A stretch of 64,000 nt of DNA, taken from positions 37,137,963-37,201,962 of the forward strand of contig OZ026844.1 of NCBI GenBank assembly GCA_964023205.1, given 5' to 3'. Positions 43,201 through 63,166 of this stretch are shown here, in pieces; the stretch's first letter is position 1; each line of letters starts with the position of its first letter. The notes below the pieces were generated by a model. The model was not told the DNA's origin and ran no database searches. It worked only from the letters and a program-made list of their open reading frames with translations. Made by a program: the position numbers and the translations under genes. Source of the DNA: Lutraria lutraria. Its lineage: Eukaryota; Mollusca; Bivalvia; Venerida; Mactridae.

Positions 43201-45517
43201 TCTGTGAAAATTAGGAGTGAAAAAGTGCTGGTTTATGTATGATTATTTGTGCTCATGTGTTATGTATAAAGTGTAAATTATTTTTTATTTCAACTTACAT
43301 ATGTTGATTAAAATTTACGATGAAAATAACCTACTTTAATTTAGCTGACAATACTGTGTGTTAATGAAAACTAAGTAAAATATACCTTTATCAGTTTATT
43401 AATTTTCTTAGATTTTGATAAAATACTGTTCTTTTTAAAGGGTCTAGACTTCAGATTTATGATTTGTATTGAAAAAAATTGGAAACTCCTTATTAGTCAA
43501 ACTGTAGAAATATGTTCTAAGTTCTAATCTATTTTTATAAAGATAAAAGATCAACAAAATGAACATTAATGAATGACACTAAACATTAAGAGTAAAAGTG
43601 TTTTTATTATCATAGGGTATTTGATGTCAAGATGGAGTAATGTCCCTTTAATGTTTCTTCTACTTAAATTTATTTGTATTGCTATTTAGGATTTTTGTCC
43701 CATTTTAGATTCCCTTAAAGAACTGATGCTTTCTTAATTTTATGCTTAGTAGATAAGACTTAATAATAAATTTGTCATCTTAAGTAGAGAGGGGTCCATA
43801 AGGGGTTAACAACATTAGTATAATGGGACTATGGATTTCAATTCTAAATATATATTTGAAATAATGGCGCAAATCTGAACAAAATATTTGTGCAAGCTTG
43901 TTAATAGATACAGTATGTGGTAATTATTATGCCCCCCCTCCTTTGAATAGCAGGAAATTACTATCAAGTTGGCATTAAGAGGGCATCCATGTTGAAAAAC
44001 ATCTCTTGTTTGAAAGATAAAATAGTTTACTGCAAGATCTCTTGTTAAATCTGTGTACTTGATGTTGAAAACTTGTCAATAATCATTACACAGCATTCTA
44101 TGTGTCCAGCATTTATTTTTGTTCCATCCACTACAAAGAGGACCATACATACATGACTGTCATTCTTGTCACATGTTCTTATCTTCATTCACCTAGTTTT
44201 AGTTTCTCTAATTTTTTATGTCCTGACCAAATTTTTGTTTCTGGAAATCTGTGTTAAACCGGTTCTTTATTAAAAACTTGTTCATTTTTAATATTCTCAA
44301 GTTTAGGGTTTTATTTTATGTTTCTTTGATGTAATATAAAAAAAAGGTCCTAGTTTTGTTCTATCGAACAATCTATATTGAAATTTGTCTTTAATTTAGA
44401 TATGTTATTTTATAGAGTTATGAAGCTGATTAACTACCAGTACATGATGATATTTATGTATTTGAAGAACATAGTGGCATATCTGTCTATGCAGATTAAG
44501 ATTTCTGGCTAAATCTATAAATTGAGATTTTTTGTGAATCTTGTGTAAGTTTAAATTCTGGTACAACCTGTGTTTCCACTTGATCTAATATGTGTAACTC
44601 AAATAGACTGTTACAGTTTAGCTTTAATGTAAACATTACCTACATGTGCCCTCATAACTGAGTATTTGGTCACTTGTGTAGTTGTATAATGGTCACCATG
44701 GATACCAGAATCTGTAGAAGAATTAAACAGTAAAATGCTGTAAGTCAAATATCTGGAGAAAGATGAATTGTACATTAGTTCATATTTTGTGTTTTTATTG
44801 GTTTTGTTGTATACATTAGCAACTAAATAAAATTAGTTCATAGTCTGTGAATTACTTTCTAAAATGATGTTTGAATAATAGATTTTTGTTGACTGGATTT
44901 TTGTTAATGCACATGATTTTTGTGCATTTTGTTGTTTTCAAGCTTGTTTTAGGCTTTTGTTGAAAAATATTCAAAGAAATTCCATGTTAATGTTCTTTGT
45001 TTTTTTCCTAATTCTATGTTAAACCGGGGTATACTGTCAGATTATTTTAAACAGTTTTTTTGCTAATTGTTATTTAATTAGAATGAGCATGTTTTCATTA
45101 GTTAAACATTATCTGTATAAATGTGTCCCATATCATTGTCTATAGTGTATATAGTTCTTGTTTCTCCGTTGTTTTCTGGTTTATTTATATTTATGAATTA
45201 TAATAATTTCTGTTCGCCATCTAACAGTGGAAAATTCAACCCCACCCACCTTTTTGTATACTGTCTAGGACATATATAATATATACATGTGTATTATGGT
45301 CCCAGGTAGCATAGATAGATTCTCATCTTTGTTGAACTAGAGATGTTGCTTTAATAGATTGTCAGTGAGATTTTGTTTTGTATTAGTAAAAATCTGATAT
45401 TTGATGTTTCTTTTTGACATACTGGCTGTGAATGTTTTTTCTTCATATTGTTAGAAATCAGCTGTCATTGGTCAATTTTTATGTCTGACCTAAAAAGCAC
45501 CAATCAGACATTTATCA
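40246..45517 (+). other. Probable SLMAP 3' UTR and downstream DNA
   Basis: No further coding exon is recognised. AATAAA hexamers at 41549, 41637 and 44826 are candidate poly(A) signals. The first 260 bp after the stop are less AT-rich than what follows. The only clear repeat is the SINE-like copy near 42833. The true end of the transcript cannot be placed from sequence. Confidence 0.4.
42833..43050 (+). repeat. SINE family B copy, 5'-truncated
   Basis: GGGTTTGATTCCTAGTCGCG (B-box-like), CATACCCTTCCATAAAAATT, CAGTCCAGGAAAACTGGTTA and tail AACACCATAAAACCCAAAAT. Confidence 0.72.
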
Positions 45518-45524
45518 GTTTAAT

Positions 45525-45564
45525 CAAAGACCTATACATACATATATGTATGTATAGGTCTTTG
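45525..45564. mobile_element. Perfect 40-bp palindrome with 7-bp flanking duplication
   Basis: Left arm CAAAGACCTATACATACATA and right arm TATGTATGTATAGGTCTTTG are exact reverse complements with no spacer. The 7 bp GTTTAAT occurs immediately on both sides (45518-45524, 45565-45571). This looks like an insertion of a minimal foldback element. Confidence 0.8.
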
Positions 45565-45978
45565 GTTTAATGAATATATGATATTACTTGAGGATAGCTG
45601 GTGCAGATTTTTCTGTTGAACTGTTGTTGTTAATTTGGTAAAAAATATAGCCATGTCTACTGAAACCCCCACCCACCACTCAATGCCTTCTAGTGCTTCA
45701 GTGCTACAAAAAATCATTTTGTATGACCATCGCTAGTATTCATTTACACTGCTGAATTATGGGTATTTCTATTTATAGACTCATTACGCCATGATTTCTA
45801 TTTATAGATATACAGAGTAATATCCCTGTTAGATGGCTGACAATTCTACCATATATCACTTTTGTAGTTTTTGAACACGCAACTAAACACAAAATGAATA
45901 AACATAACTATGCACATCTGTGTTTGTTTTGCATTATATACCAGTCAGTTAATCAGTGAGAAATATTGAATGGTTTTT

Positions 45979-46620
45979 GCTCACATGAGTACAAAGTGTT
46001 CATGGTGAGCTTTATGATCGAGTCTTTGTCCGTCTGCTCTTGTGCGTGCGTCAACTTTTAAATGATGAATATGACAGGGGCTACTTTTCGTTAGATCTCC
46101 ATAAAACTTGGTTTGTATTGATAAAATCTTGGATGAGTTCGAACACAGGTTATTAGGGGTCAAAAATTAGGTCAAAAGGTCAAGTCAAATGAAAACCCTG
46201 TGAGCACTTAAGAGGTCACTAGTTTGTCTTTATGATATTTTAGACAAATTGGATATCGGGTCATATAGGGTAAAAAATTGCTAACAAGGTCAAATCACAG
46301 GAAAAACCTTCTGAACACTCGAGAGGTTTTGTTTAGATCTTCACCAAACCTTGTCTGACTTAATATTAAAATCTTTGGGAAATTCGAATATGGGTAATCT
46401 GGGGTCAAAAACTAGGTTTCTGGGTCCAGTCACAGGAACACTCCAGAGGTTACAATTTGATGGGATCTTCACCAAACCTTGTCAGAATCTTCATATTAAT
46501 CAAATAGGGACAAGTACTAATATGTATCATCTGGGGCAAAAACTAGGTCACCAGGTCAAATTCCAGGTTCAAAACAATATTTTCATCAGCAAGCATTGAT
46601 TCTCGGATGTCTGTCTTAGC
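45979..46620 (+). repeat. Hairpin-capped tandem-unit element, type 2, diverged copy
   Basis: Starts TTGCTCACATGAGTACAAAG with GGTGAGCTTTATGATC, and repeats TCTTCACCAAACCTTGTC and GGGGTCAAAAACTAGGT. The right hairpin is eroded. Older than the copies at 34021 and 35113. Confidence 0.65.
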
Positions 46621-47005
46621 CCTTACTTTTTTCTTGGCTGGTGCAAAACTACCTCAATTAGTTTTAAAAGTTTCGTGATATTTTGAATGAGGAAGCTATC
46701 CTGGTTATACCGAAAGTTGCTGGTTGGGATCCAAGATAAGTCACCGTGATATTTCTGTGAGACTATATGACTGATGATTGGCCACCTTTGTCACGTGTTT
46801 GATCATTCTGTTTCAAGTAATAGATAGGCAGACTATTAGATGTCCACATAATAATATGGGGGGATGGCTTTGGTATGAAGTGAATCAAAGGATGCTTATG
46901 ATTTTCGTCGGTCAGTGACATTAGTCGTTCATAGATACATATCTCATGATTTCCTGACATTTACACACACACATGTTTTACATTGTTTTTCAGATAAAGC
47001 AGTAG

Positions 47006-47040
47006 CAAAGACCTATACATGTGTATAGTGTAGGTCTTTG
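47006..47040. mobile_element. Imperfect 35-bp palindrome of the same family
   Basis: Starts CAAAGACCTATACATGTG and ends TATAGTGTAGGTCTTTG. Arms share the CAAAGACCTA / TAGGTCTTTG ends of the 45525 palindrome. No clear flanking duplication. Confidence 0.65.
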
Positions 47041-48196
47041 CAAGTATACAACTATTTACGTGGTATAATTCGGTCCTTATACGTAGAAATACGGATTTTA
47101 TCGAAACATTTTACTTCCGGTTCAATGTCTAAAAATATCTATGTACTTTCGGTTTGAAAACTCAGTTAAATTTTATATTATTGTGCGATTTATTAAACTG
47201 TCAGAACTGCATAATTTCACGGTCAATGCTTGTATTTATTTTTCGCTTCGGTGAGATTCGATTTTTTTCGTAAGTTAAACGTAATGTTCATTAATTATAC
47301 ATGTACTGGCTGTCGTATTTAATGGCGTGCTACTTACAAATATACGATATAAACTGACTACGATGAGTTTGTGTGTTATTTAAATCTGGTGATGTCAGAG
47401 AAATAATGGCATTCAGCGACCGTATAATAGTTTAATAAAATGAAATTAACAAAGTGATATTAATAAAGTCGCAAGCTGAAGATGTATACGTTGTCGGTGG
47501 TAATAAAAATTCTGAATTTAAACAATCCAAGCGATCGTTTATTTAAAATTAAAGTCTCACAAATTTAAGTCAATTTTATTGTTCTGTCACTTGAAGGATG
47601 GAGTAAAAAAATATTATTAATAGTAATATTTTCACCATGCCTTATAGATAGACACACATACAAAATGACAGAGCCGTGGCATCGACTTAACATTGCACAA
47701 CATATAGTATTCAATAAACCATGAAAATTTTGTTGGCTCAGTTATCTTTCCTACAAAAACACGTGCTATGTTCAATTTTGATTCGGTATCACGGTTGGGC
47801 GGAGCTAAATATGTTTGGTGGAAGTCGTCCGGAAAGCACGAGATTCACGCTCCGTGTCCACTCGTTATCACATCGTCTTAAAATGAATTCTGTGTAGAAC
47901 AATATTTCTATGTTGGATTTATAGGACAGTAGTGTTCAATTTATATTGAAAAATAAAATAATTCTTAGTGCGAATATGACGAAAGATGAAAAGCTAAACA
48001 ATAAAAGTAAGTGACGCATGCACCATTATATTACTGATTTATTCTACTTCTAAGAATAGCAAAATGCGGACATTTGATGTAAATAGAAGTAAAGGTAGCG
48101 CTAATTATCTCGGTGTGAAAGTGTTCTAAACTAACACAGAACAGTTTATAAAGTACACGAGGTAGATGTCTGTGAAATTTAGCAATGTCATGCTAC

Positions 48197-48232
48197 CAAG
48201 GACTTATATAGATATATGAATATAAGTCCTTG
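48197..48232. mobile_element. 36-bp palindrome with 7-bp flanking duplication
   Basis: Starts CAAGGACTTATATAGATA and ends TATGAATATAAGTCCTTG. Flanked by ATGCTAC at 48190-48196 and 48233-48239. Ends fit the consensus CAARGACYTATA of the other two. Confidence 0.78.
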
Positions 48233-48247
48233 ATGCTACGTACTGAT

Positions 48248-48400
48248 CTCTATAATCGTCACTCACTCGGCGCGCATGAATTTGGGTGCTGACCTAAGTA
48301 CTACATCCGCCATAGAATTGTTGAACTTGTTATCGTTCTATGTTGCAATGCAAGTCTATGTAAGTAAGTTTAGTTTCCATGGATCCTTTGATCAGTACTT
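48248..48400 (+). repeat. Dispersed ~150-bp repeat, copy 1
   Basis: CGTCACTCACTCGGCGCGCA, then TACTACATCCGCCAT and GCAATGCAAGTCTATGTAAG. Same landmarks, same order and orientation at 54173-54330. Confidence 0.7.
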
Positions 48401-49353
48401 TTATTTAGTTGGATCATTTAATTGGGTGTAAGTCAAAGAAAATCTTAGTTATACATAGATTGCATGATTCGTATTCGTAGATATTGTATATAATTATATA
48501 CATGTACATGTATAATCAAGATAAAAAATACTGCTGATATATTTTATCGCGTAGATTTGGTAATTTTTACCCGAAAGGAATTTGCACGGATTTATTATAG
48601 CTTGTCCTGGTCCAATTTATTTTGTCTTACGTGTACCCTCCTTATGTTTATCATTTAATCACAGGGTCGTACATTTTTTTGCGATCTGTGTATACAAATA
48701 TGAAACATAACATACCCTCGTTCCCTAAGCCAAGTGTTCTTTTCTGTTACGACTTAGATTTGACTTAATTTCGTTATAAACTTTTTATACACAGATTTAG
48801 TTAATTTAGACAGGGGAAATTCCCCTAGTGTTTATAAACTAACGTTTAAACTAACCGATATAAATGAGTAACGGTTGACATTGATAAAAATCACTCACTC
48901 TTGAAAATATTCGATCACATTTAACCCTGATCTATTTTTTGTATTCTATTTACATACTGCATGCCTAGGGTTAAATTGAGGTATTCTTATTTGAGGTATA
49001 TTAAATTTGCTTGTAATTGTAATTTTAAATTTGCGTATATCAGTCTGTCATGAGTTATGATGTTACATTTATCGACGTTTAAAAGTCTAATTTAAATATC
49101 TTACCGCTCCGTTTTTTGTACCCAGCTCAATTACGGATTTCATTTGGATTTCTGCCAGATTGTTTCACCAAATTTGGAATTCCGCGTAAATTTCCTTTCG
49201 GGGTATTTCCCGCGTGGAATATACGATGTTTCGCCATTTGGAGAATTACCAGGAATTTGAAAAGCGCTGTAGATAGTCACTTCACAGCGCTTCTGTTATT
49301 ATTCTACAAGTCATTTTTGGTGAGAGCTGTAATCTATCACAGAACGTGACAAC

Positions 49354-57917
<8,564 letters not shown>

Positions 57918-57983
57918 TGTTTTATTGAACAATACAGACGTTAGCGCTCGTTGGGTGTGAGATGCGACTTTGCACACAAAGAG

Positions 57984-57989
57984 AATAAA
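57984..57989 (+). promoter_or_regulatory. Candidate poly(A) signal of the kinase gene
   Basis: AATAAA 66 nt after the kinase stop codon. Further AATAAA hexamers occur at about 59459, so a longer 3' UTR that includes the SINE at 58296 is also possible. Confidence 0.4.
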
Positions 57990-58295
57990 AGGTGCACATC
58001 ATATTGGCAGATGTAGTTCGTAATCTTTAGCGTTCTTTGAAACATCACTATCAACGTTTTTAGACGTTTTGCAGAAACCGGTTTAACGGGAAAATATGAC
58101 AGTTATTATTATAATCATCATGGAGAGATATTTTCACATGGTTTTTAAAAATGATTTACCTTAAAGCTCGGAACTTATAATCGTTCTGGACAGTCTAGAC
58201 TGTAGACTGTTGATGATTTATGCAGGTGTTAGACTGGGGTCTGTCTTCAAATGTTAATGTTGGACTAATGTTCACACAATGTGCAGAATTGTTTC

Positions 58296-58536
58296 GTGGT
58301 CGAGTGGTTAGGGTCGCTGAGCTCAAATCACTGTAACCCCTCACTGACAAGAGGCTCGTGGATTCGAGCCCCGCTACCAACCATGTCTCTTCATGTGAGA
58401 AAATAGGCAGTTACTTAGGGAGGATGGGAGTCCAGTACTGGTTCTTCCCAGGAACGATGGTTAGGTGAACTGTCTGCCTCATATGATTCTGACTGTTGAA
58501 AAGGAGCGTAAAACTCGATATAAACAAAGACAAAAA
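58296..58536 (+). mobile_element. SINE family A, full-length copy with 12-bp target duplication
   Basis: Head GTGGTCGAGTGGTTAGGGTC (A box), GGATTCGAGCCCCGC (B box), body CTGGTTCTTCCCAGGAACGA, tail AAACTCGATATAAACAAAGA. Flanked by CAGAATTGTTTC at 58284-58295 and 58537-58548. The longer intact duplication suggests a more recent insertion than 10156. Confidence 0.9.
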
Positions 58537-60214
58537 CAGAATTGTTTCCCTTTAAAACTAGATTTACGTTCTAATTATTGTTCCATTTTTTTATTTGTAT
58601 ATACCTCGTCATTGTGTCATGATAGAATCTTATAACTTTGAACGTAAGGTTGTATTTGTGTAATACACTATGTTCAGTTCATTGTACTGCCAGGCTTGCA
58701 TTTGTATAAAATGATTTCTTCATAAAACTCAGTTTCCCATTCTAAATCGATGCCTAATATGTACGAAATTTATTATTTTTCAAACTGATAGTAGCATACC
58801 CATTTTTATACATACATATAGACGATATTCTTATATGACCCTTTTCGACTAAATTTGAGGAGTGAACACAACAGGGGTAGAGTTTAGAAAAGCATGATTT
58901 TTTATGTTGTAATAATAAAATTCTTCTGGCATCATACAGGACATGTTTCCCTTTGAACGACTTTGGGCATGTTTGCATTCATACAGAAACTTATGAACTA
59001 CGAATTATTCACAATTACATGAACCATGTTTCAGTGTGGCATTCAGGTTTGGTTTTGTTTGACAGATATACGGGTATAACAGATATACATTTAACCGAGT
59101 TTTACCAGATAATGTTCATGTTTGGTGACCTGATTCCAAACCTATAACTTTGATATTATCGTTATCTAAGAGTGAAATATTTGGAAAAGGTTTATTACGT
59201 TAGACCATCTGTTTTTTTATTTTTACAAATGATTGAATTGCCATGACAATAAAGTACTAAATATTAGGAGTTTTTATTAAATGAAAACTAATGTAACTTT
59301 TATTGATGTTTAGTATAAAATATTTTTGTTGATGTCGTTATTTTTGTTTTTTCTTTTACTCGTTATGTTTATTTGTTTTGTGAAAATATTTTTGTACTGA
59401 TATCTTGTATTTTGTAAATATACATTTTATACAGGCACTATACTATGTACAAGTCTTCAATAAATAATATGTTCTGTTCTATTCTGATATCAACATAATA
59501 TGAAACACTTGCGATATTCTGGACTAGTTTTATATGTGAATAAAATTAATGATTCAAACACGTGATAATTATTTTGTTTCCTCATTCTGAGTCCTAAGGG
59601 TCAAGGTCACTGACTTAGTATACCTATTGTTGTGCTAAATAACCAGGAAAGGCGTGTATATGTGGATTTGGTTTTTATTTAAAAAATAAAATATATTTCT
59701 TATTGCTTTCTTCTAAAAGTTTCTCTCTGACACGTGACACCATGACTTTTACCACAGGGCATAGTTTTACAGTGGAAATATATATTTTATTGATGTAAAG
59801 CAACCAAAGCCCTGTGGGACAAAATCATGACAACAGCCATCATGGATTATCATAGAGAGAAACATTTTATTTCCACAAGGCTAGATACAAATGTACATAA
59901 TATAAGATTGGCGAACAATGACATTTACATACATGTATAGATACGATTGTACAATCAAAGGAAGTATCATACCAATTAATGATAAATGATAGACAAGAGT
60001 ACTTCATATATTAAAAGGCGAACGTTTTATATCACGTTCGGGGAAGGTCAATATGTATTATAAACAAGAATGCAACTATGTATACTTCTGTATGTTTCAT
60101 ATAATAATTTAAATAAGTTTTTTCCTTATGACACTAGTAATGAGTCATTTCTCGTGAAAACAATTTAACATAATAACATAATAAAATAACCTTTGCAAAA
60201 TAAAATAAAATAGT

Positions 60215-60560
60215 TTACATAATAGTATTTCTAAGTGTGAAAGCTTTTTCAACAGATATTCCAAGGTTTCTAATAATATGTTTGCTGTTTGAATTCAGAA
60301 GTTCTAGAAATGTTTACACATTTGATCGGTTCCAGTATTTCTTTGGCATACAATGTATATGTTATTCGCAAATTTTTATACATTAAACATTTTAAAACAA
60401 AATGATATTCGTCTTCCAAAGTATTACATATAAAACATTTTCTTTCATCAATTGGTATTTTGGTAGGTTTGACCCATCTACCAGTCTCTATTTGTAACCT
60501 GTGTGAGGACACTCTCCATAGATTATCATGGACTAATACATAAAGTCTTCCAGTAAATTA
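60215..60560 (-). pseudogene. Decayed 3' end of a LINE reverse-transcriptase ORF
   Basis: Minus-strand translation gives NLWRVSSHRLQIETGRW and then DERKCFICNTLEDEYHFVLK, the Cys/His-containing C-terminal segment (CxxC...EDEYHF) common at the end of non-LTR retrotransposon ORFs. After a frameshift near 60285 the frame continues KHIIRNLGISVEKAFTLRN to a stop. No upstream polymerase motifs remain. The exact clade is not assignable. Confidence 0.6.
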
Positions 60561-61686
60561 GCAAATACAGCCAAACTTTAGAGACAGATCACATATAAAG
60601 AGCATCTATCTGTGATCACCAACCAGTAATGAACACCGTATACTTCTATACTAATTTTGGTTCATTTTAGAAATATTTAAAACTAAGTAATTTATACTGC
60701 TCAAATATGGCATGACAAACTTTGTAATACTTCTATATCAAATATATTCATTCACTCAAAATATATTTATGTTCTAAAAAAAATATCTGTTTAAAAAAAT
60801 GTTCAGTAAAAAAATATTGTTTAAAAAAATATTTATTCCAAAAAAAACAAAAACATTCACTAGAATATATTTATCATTCTCAAAAAATATTGAGTAAAAG
60901 ATTAAATATATAGCATGATGGGAAATCGAATTCATTGTAACAATGGTTCTGATTGTGTTCATAGTGAACTTAAGTGTGACTGCCTGATGTTTATTTGAAT
61001 AATAGTGAATACATTTTATTTCAGTGAATAAATCTATATTTTAATCAAATGTATTTTTTTACCGAACAATTTTTTTTTACTATATGAGTGTTCTTTTTTT
61101 AAGACCATAAATATATTTTTGAGAAAATGAATATAAGTAATGTATTTGATATATAATATTGCAACGTTTGTCATGGTAAAAACCCAAAGTAAATATTACT
61201 GTGCAAATATTTTTCATAAAAAATACATTTCTTTGTAAAGATAAAGAATCCAATATCTAAGAACTGATTGCGTCTAACGATTATCGGATTCTCCTTTTAT
61301 TTTCAATAGGAGTGCTTATCGATTTTCTTTTTGAGGCAAATTATTCGATATGTTAATTTCTGCAAAAACAGAAGACCAACCGGGTATATAATGTTTTTGA
61401 TCGTCACGTGATAGATTTTGTTATATACCATTAGTCACCATCAAACATTCACTGGTAGTTAAGACATATTGAACCTCTGAATAAAGTCCATCTGTATAAA
61501 GGTCATATCTCTCTTCTCTTCTTGATGGCTGTCATTTACAGGTTTGTCTCTTTATATACTAACCATGAGTGGAACTTTATAAATGTCATAAGGACGTGGA
61601 AGAATCTTTATAACAATTGGTGAAAATATTATATAAAACAATACGGGTAAAACTTTTCATAAAATAGTATTTGTGTTAATTAATTA

Positions 61687-61857
61687 CAGTCAACCTGTGT
61701 CAGCGGTCATCTCCATATAAAGGCCAACATGCAAATAAAGGCCATTCTTTGAAAAGCTGATATTCAGAACAAAACTACCTCCGAAAATTGACCGCCAGTC
61801 AATAAAAGCCACATGTTTTCTTTCCCAATCAAGGTCTATGCTCACAGATTTGTCTGT
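61687..61857. repeat. CAGTCAACCTGTG-type repeat fragment
   Basis: CAGTCAACCTGTGTCAGCGG with repeated AAAGGCCA motifs (61720-61745). Resembles 15121. Directly adjoins the MITE at 61859. Confidence 0.45.
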
Positions 61858-61858
61858 A

Positions 61859-62039
61859 CAGTGAAACCTCTCTAAAGCAAACATCCTTTGAGAGAAGCGA
61901 AATTATGTTGCTATTGAAAGGTTGTTGCTCTAGAGAGGTTAACTTAATAGTTAAATCGTAAAGTAGGAGAAAATTATTCGTGCTGTTGTTGAAGGGAAGT
62001 TGTTGCCCAAGAGAGGGCAGCTCTGAAGAGGTTGTACTG
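61859..62039. mobile_element. Short CAGT-type MITE, copy 4
   Basis: Starts CAGTGAAACCTCTCTAAAGC, ends CTGAAGAGGTTGTACTG; TA on both sides (61857-61858, 62040-62041). Internal GAAAGGTTGTTGCTCTAGAG. The most complete of four copies. Confidence 0.82.
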
Positions 62040-62874
62040 TATAAATATTTTTATACCCGTACATGTACATGAAAAAAAAAACAAATACAATACAAATGTT
62101 TTATTGCATGAAAACATAAGACGCTTTATAGCAAACATAAACAATACAACAAGAGGAAGCATGGATAAACAAGAACACAGTGAATTGGAAGAAAAGAAGT
62201 CTTTTTACAATAAGGTGATAACACAACTAAATTGAAACGTAGATGTATTTTTAAAAAAAAATGGTTGGAAAGTATATGATCGTTATTAAGAGGTAATCTT
62301 ATAACCGAGATGTTGTTAAATGGGACTTAACGCAAGACTTTGAGTCACGCAGTACATTTACTTCAGAGCTGTAATACGCTAATTACATTCTGTCCGCCGG
62401 AAAATCTTTTCAGAAATTCTTCGCAAAGTTGTATGACTAATATATGAATATAATAGGTTATATATATATATATATAAAACTTCTATTACATCAGTGGTAA
62501 TTCATTCTAACTTTCTTAATGATTTAGGAAAACAGCTGAGCATTAATAGACTAATATCAAGCAATATAGCAAATGAAAGAAGGAGTTGTTCGTTCCAATG
62601 TAACATGTGTCAACTTTTGTAAAGATTGCTTTAAATTGCGTATTGCCTATAGCATCAATGCATTTCAATGTAACAATTTCTTATAGACAAAATGTTGTAT
62701 AGATCTCAAGTGTCACATATTGCTGTTTAATTATTATTCTATATAGATTCTTGCTATAACTCTATACACTTTCTGTAGAAATTTCTCTACAGACATGGTG
62801 ACATATGTTGTTGTTTACCAGTTTCCTTTAAACACCAAAATGCCTTTGGTCAGCACTTTCGACAATTACTTCGT

Positions 62875-63019
62875 CCAATCAGAATTGAAACAATTGTCAC
62901 GTGCTGACTACGGACCAATGGCTGAGCTTGATTTGTTGGAAACTTCTTTTATAAGTTCCGTCTAGACACTCTGTACCCCAGTTTTCCCGCAACATTTGCA
63001 CAGAAAATAATTATAAATA
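62875..63019 (+). promoter_or_regulatory. Candidate core promoter of the signal-peptide gene
   Basis: Two CCAAT boxes (62875 and 62915), an E-box CACGTG at 62898, and two TATA-like motifs (TATAAG at 62950, TATAAATA at 63012) precede the ATG at 63099 by 80-225 bp. Order and spacing suit a TATA promoter; which TATA is used is unknown. Confidence 0.45.
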
Positions 63020-63098
63020 TATTTTCTTGTAATTGGGAAGACTACAATCAAACAGTTTTTACAAAGAAGAACTTACGATATCTTATCGTACGCGGAGA

Positions 63099-63166
63099 AT
63101 GGAGCAAATGTATGCTCTCGTTTTAGGACTGCTTCTCTGGAATCTGACCGTATCTCTGACCAATGG
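63099..63166 (+). CDS. First exon of a secreted or membrane protein gene (3' partial)
   Basis: ATG in good context (GAGAATGG) followed by 22 codons and two bases, then a GTGAGT donor. The product MEQMYALVLGLLLWNLTVSL ending TNG is a typical signal peptide: short N-region, Leu-rich core, polar end. Phase 2 out. Upstream motifs support a promoter. The remaining exons lie beyond the window, so the family cannot be named. Confidence 0.65.

Larger units (their letters stand above)
47976..49353 (+). promoter_or_regulatory. Candidate spliced 5' leader of the kinase gene with an upstream ORF
   Basis: A GTAAGT donor at 48007 and a polypyrimidine acceptor (GTTTTTTGTACCCAG, ending 49125) could join an upstream exon to 49126-49353. 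An ATG at 47976 would then read in frame across that junction to a TGA at 47-49 of 49300, ending four bases before the kinase ATG (about 84 codons, Phe-rich). Upstream, GGGCGG at 47797 and CCGGAA at 47829 could be Sp1-like and ETS-like sites. All of this is inference from splice-like motifs and frame; nothing proves transcription. Confidence 0.3.
57918..59500 (+). other. Kinase 3' UTR and downstream region
   Basis: No coding exon. Contains the poly(A) signal candidates at 57984 and 59459 and a complete SINE family A copy. TTTTTGT-rich sequence before 59459 would suit a downstream cleavage site. Confidence 0.5.
59501..62860. other. Intergenic region
   Basis: AT-rich, no gene recognised. Contains a LINE fragment (60215-60560, minus), a stretch rich in AAAAAAATATT (60770-61130), the CAGTCAACCTG repeat (61687) and a MITE (61859). 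Confidence 0.55.

Noticed and set aside
61974..62235. Short ORFs on both strands around the MITE
   Set aside because: They run through the MITE terminus and lack any support beyond length.
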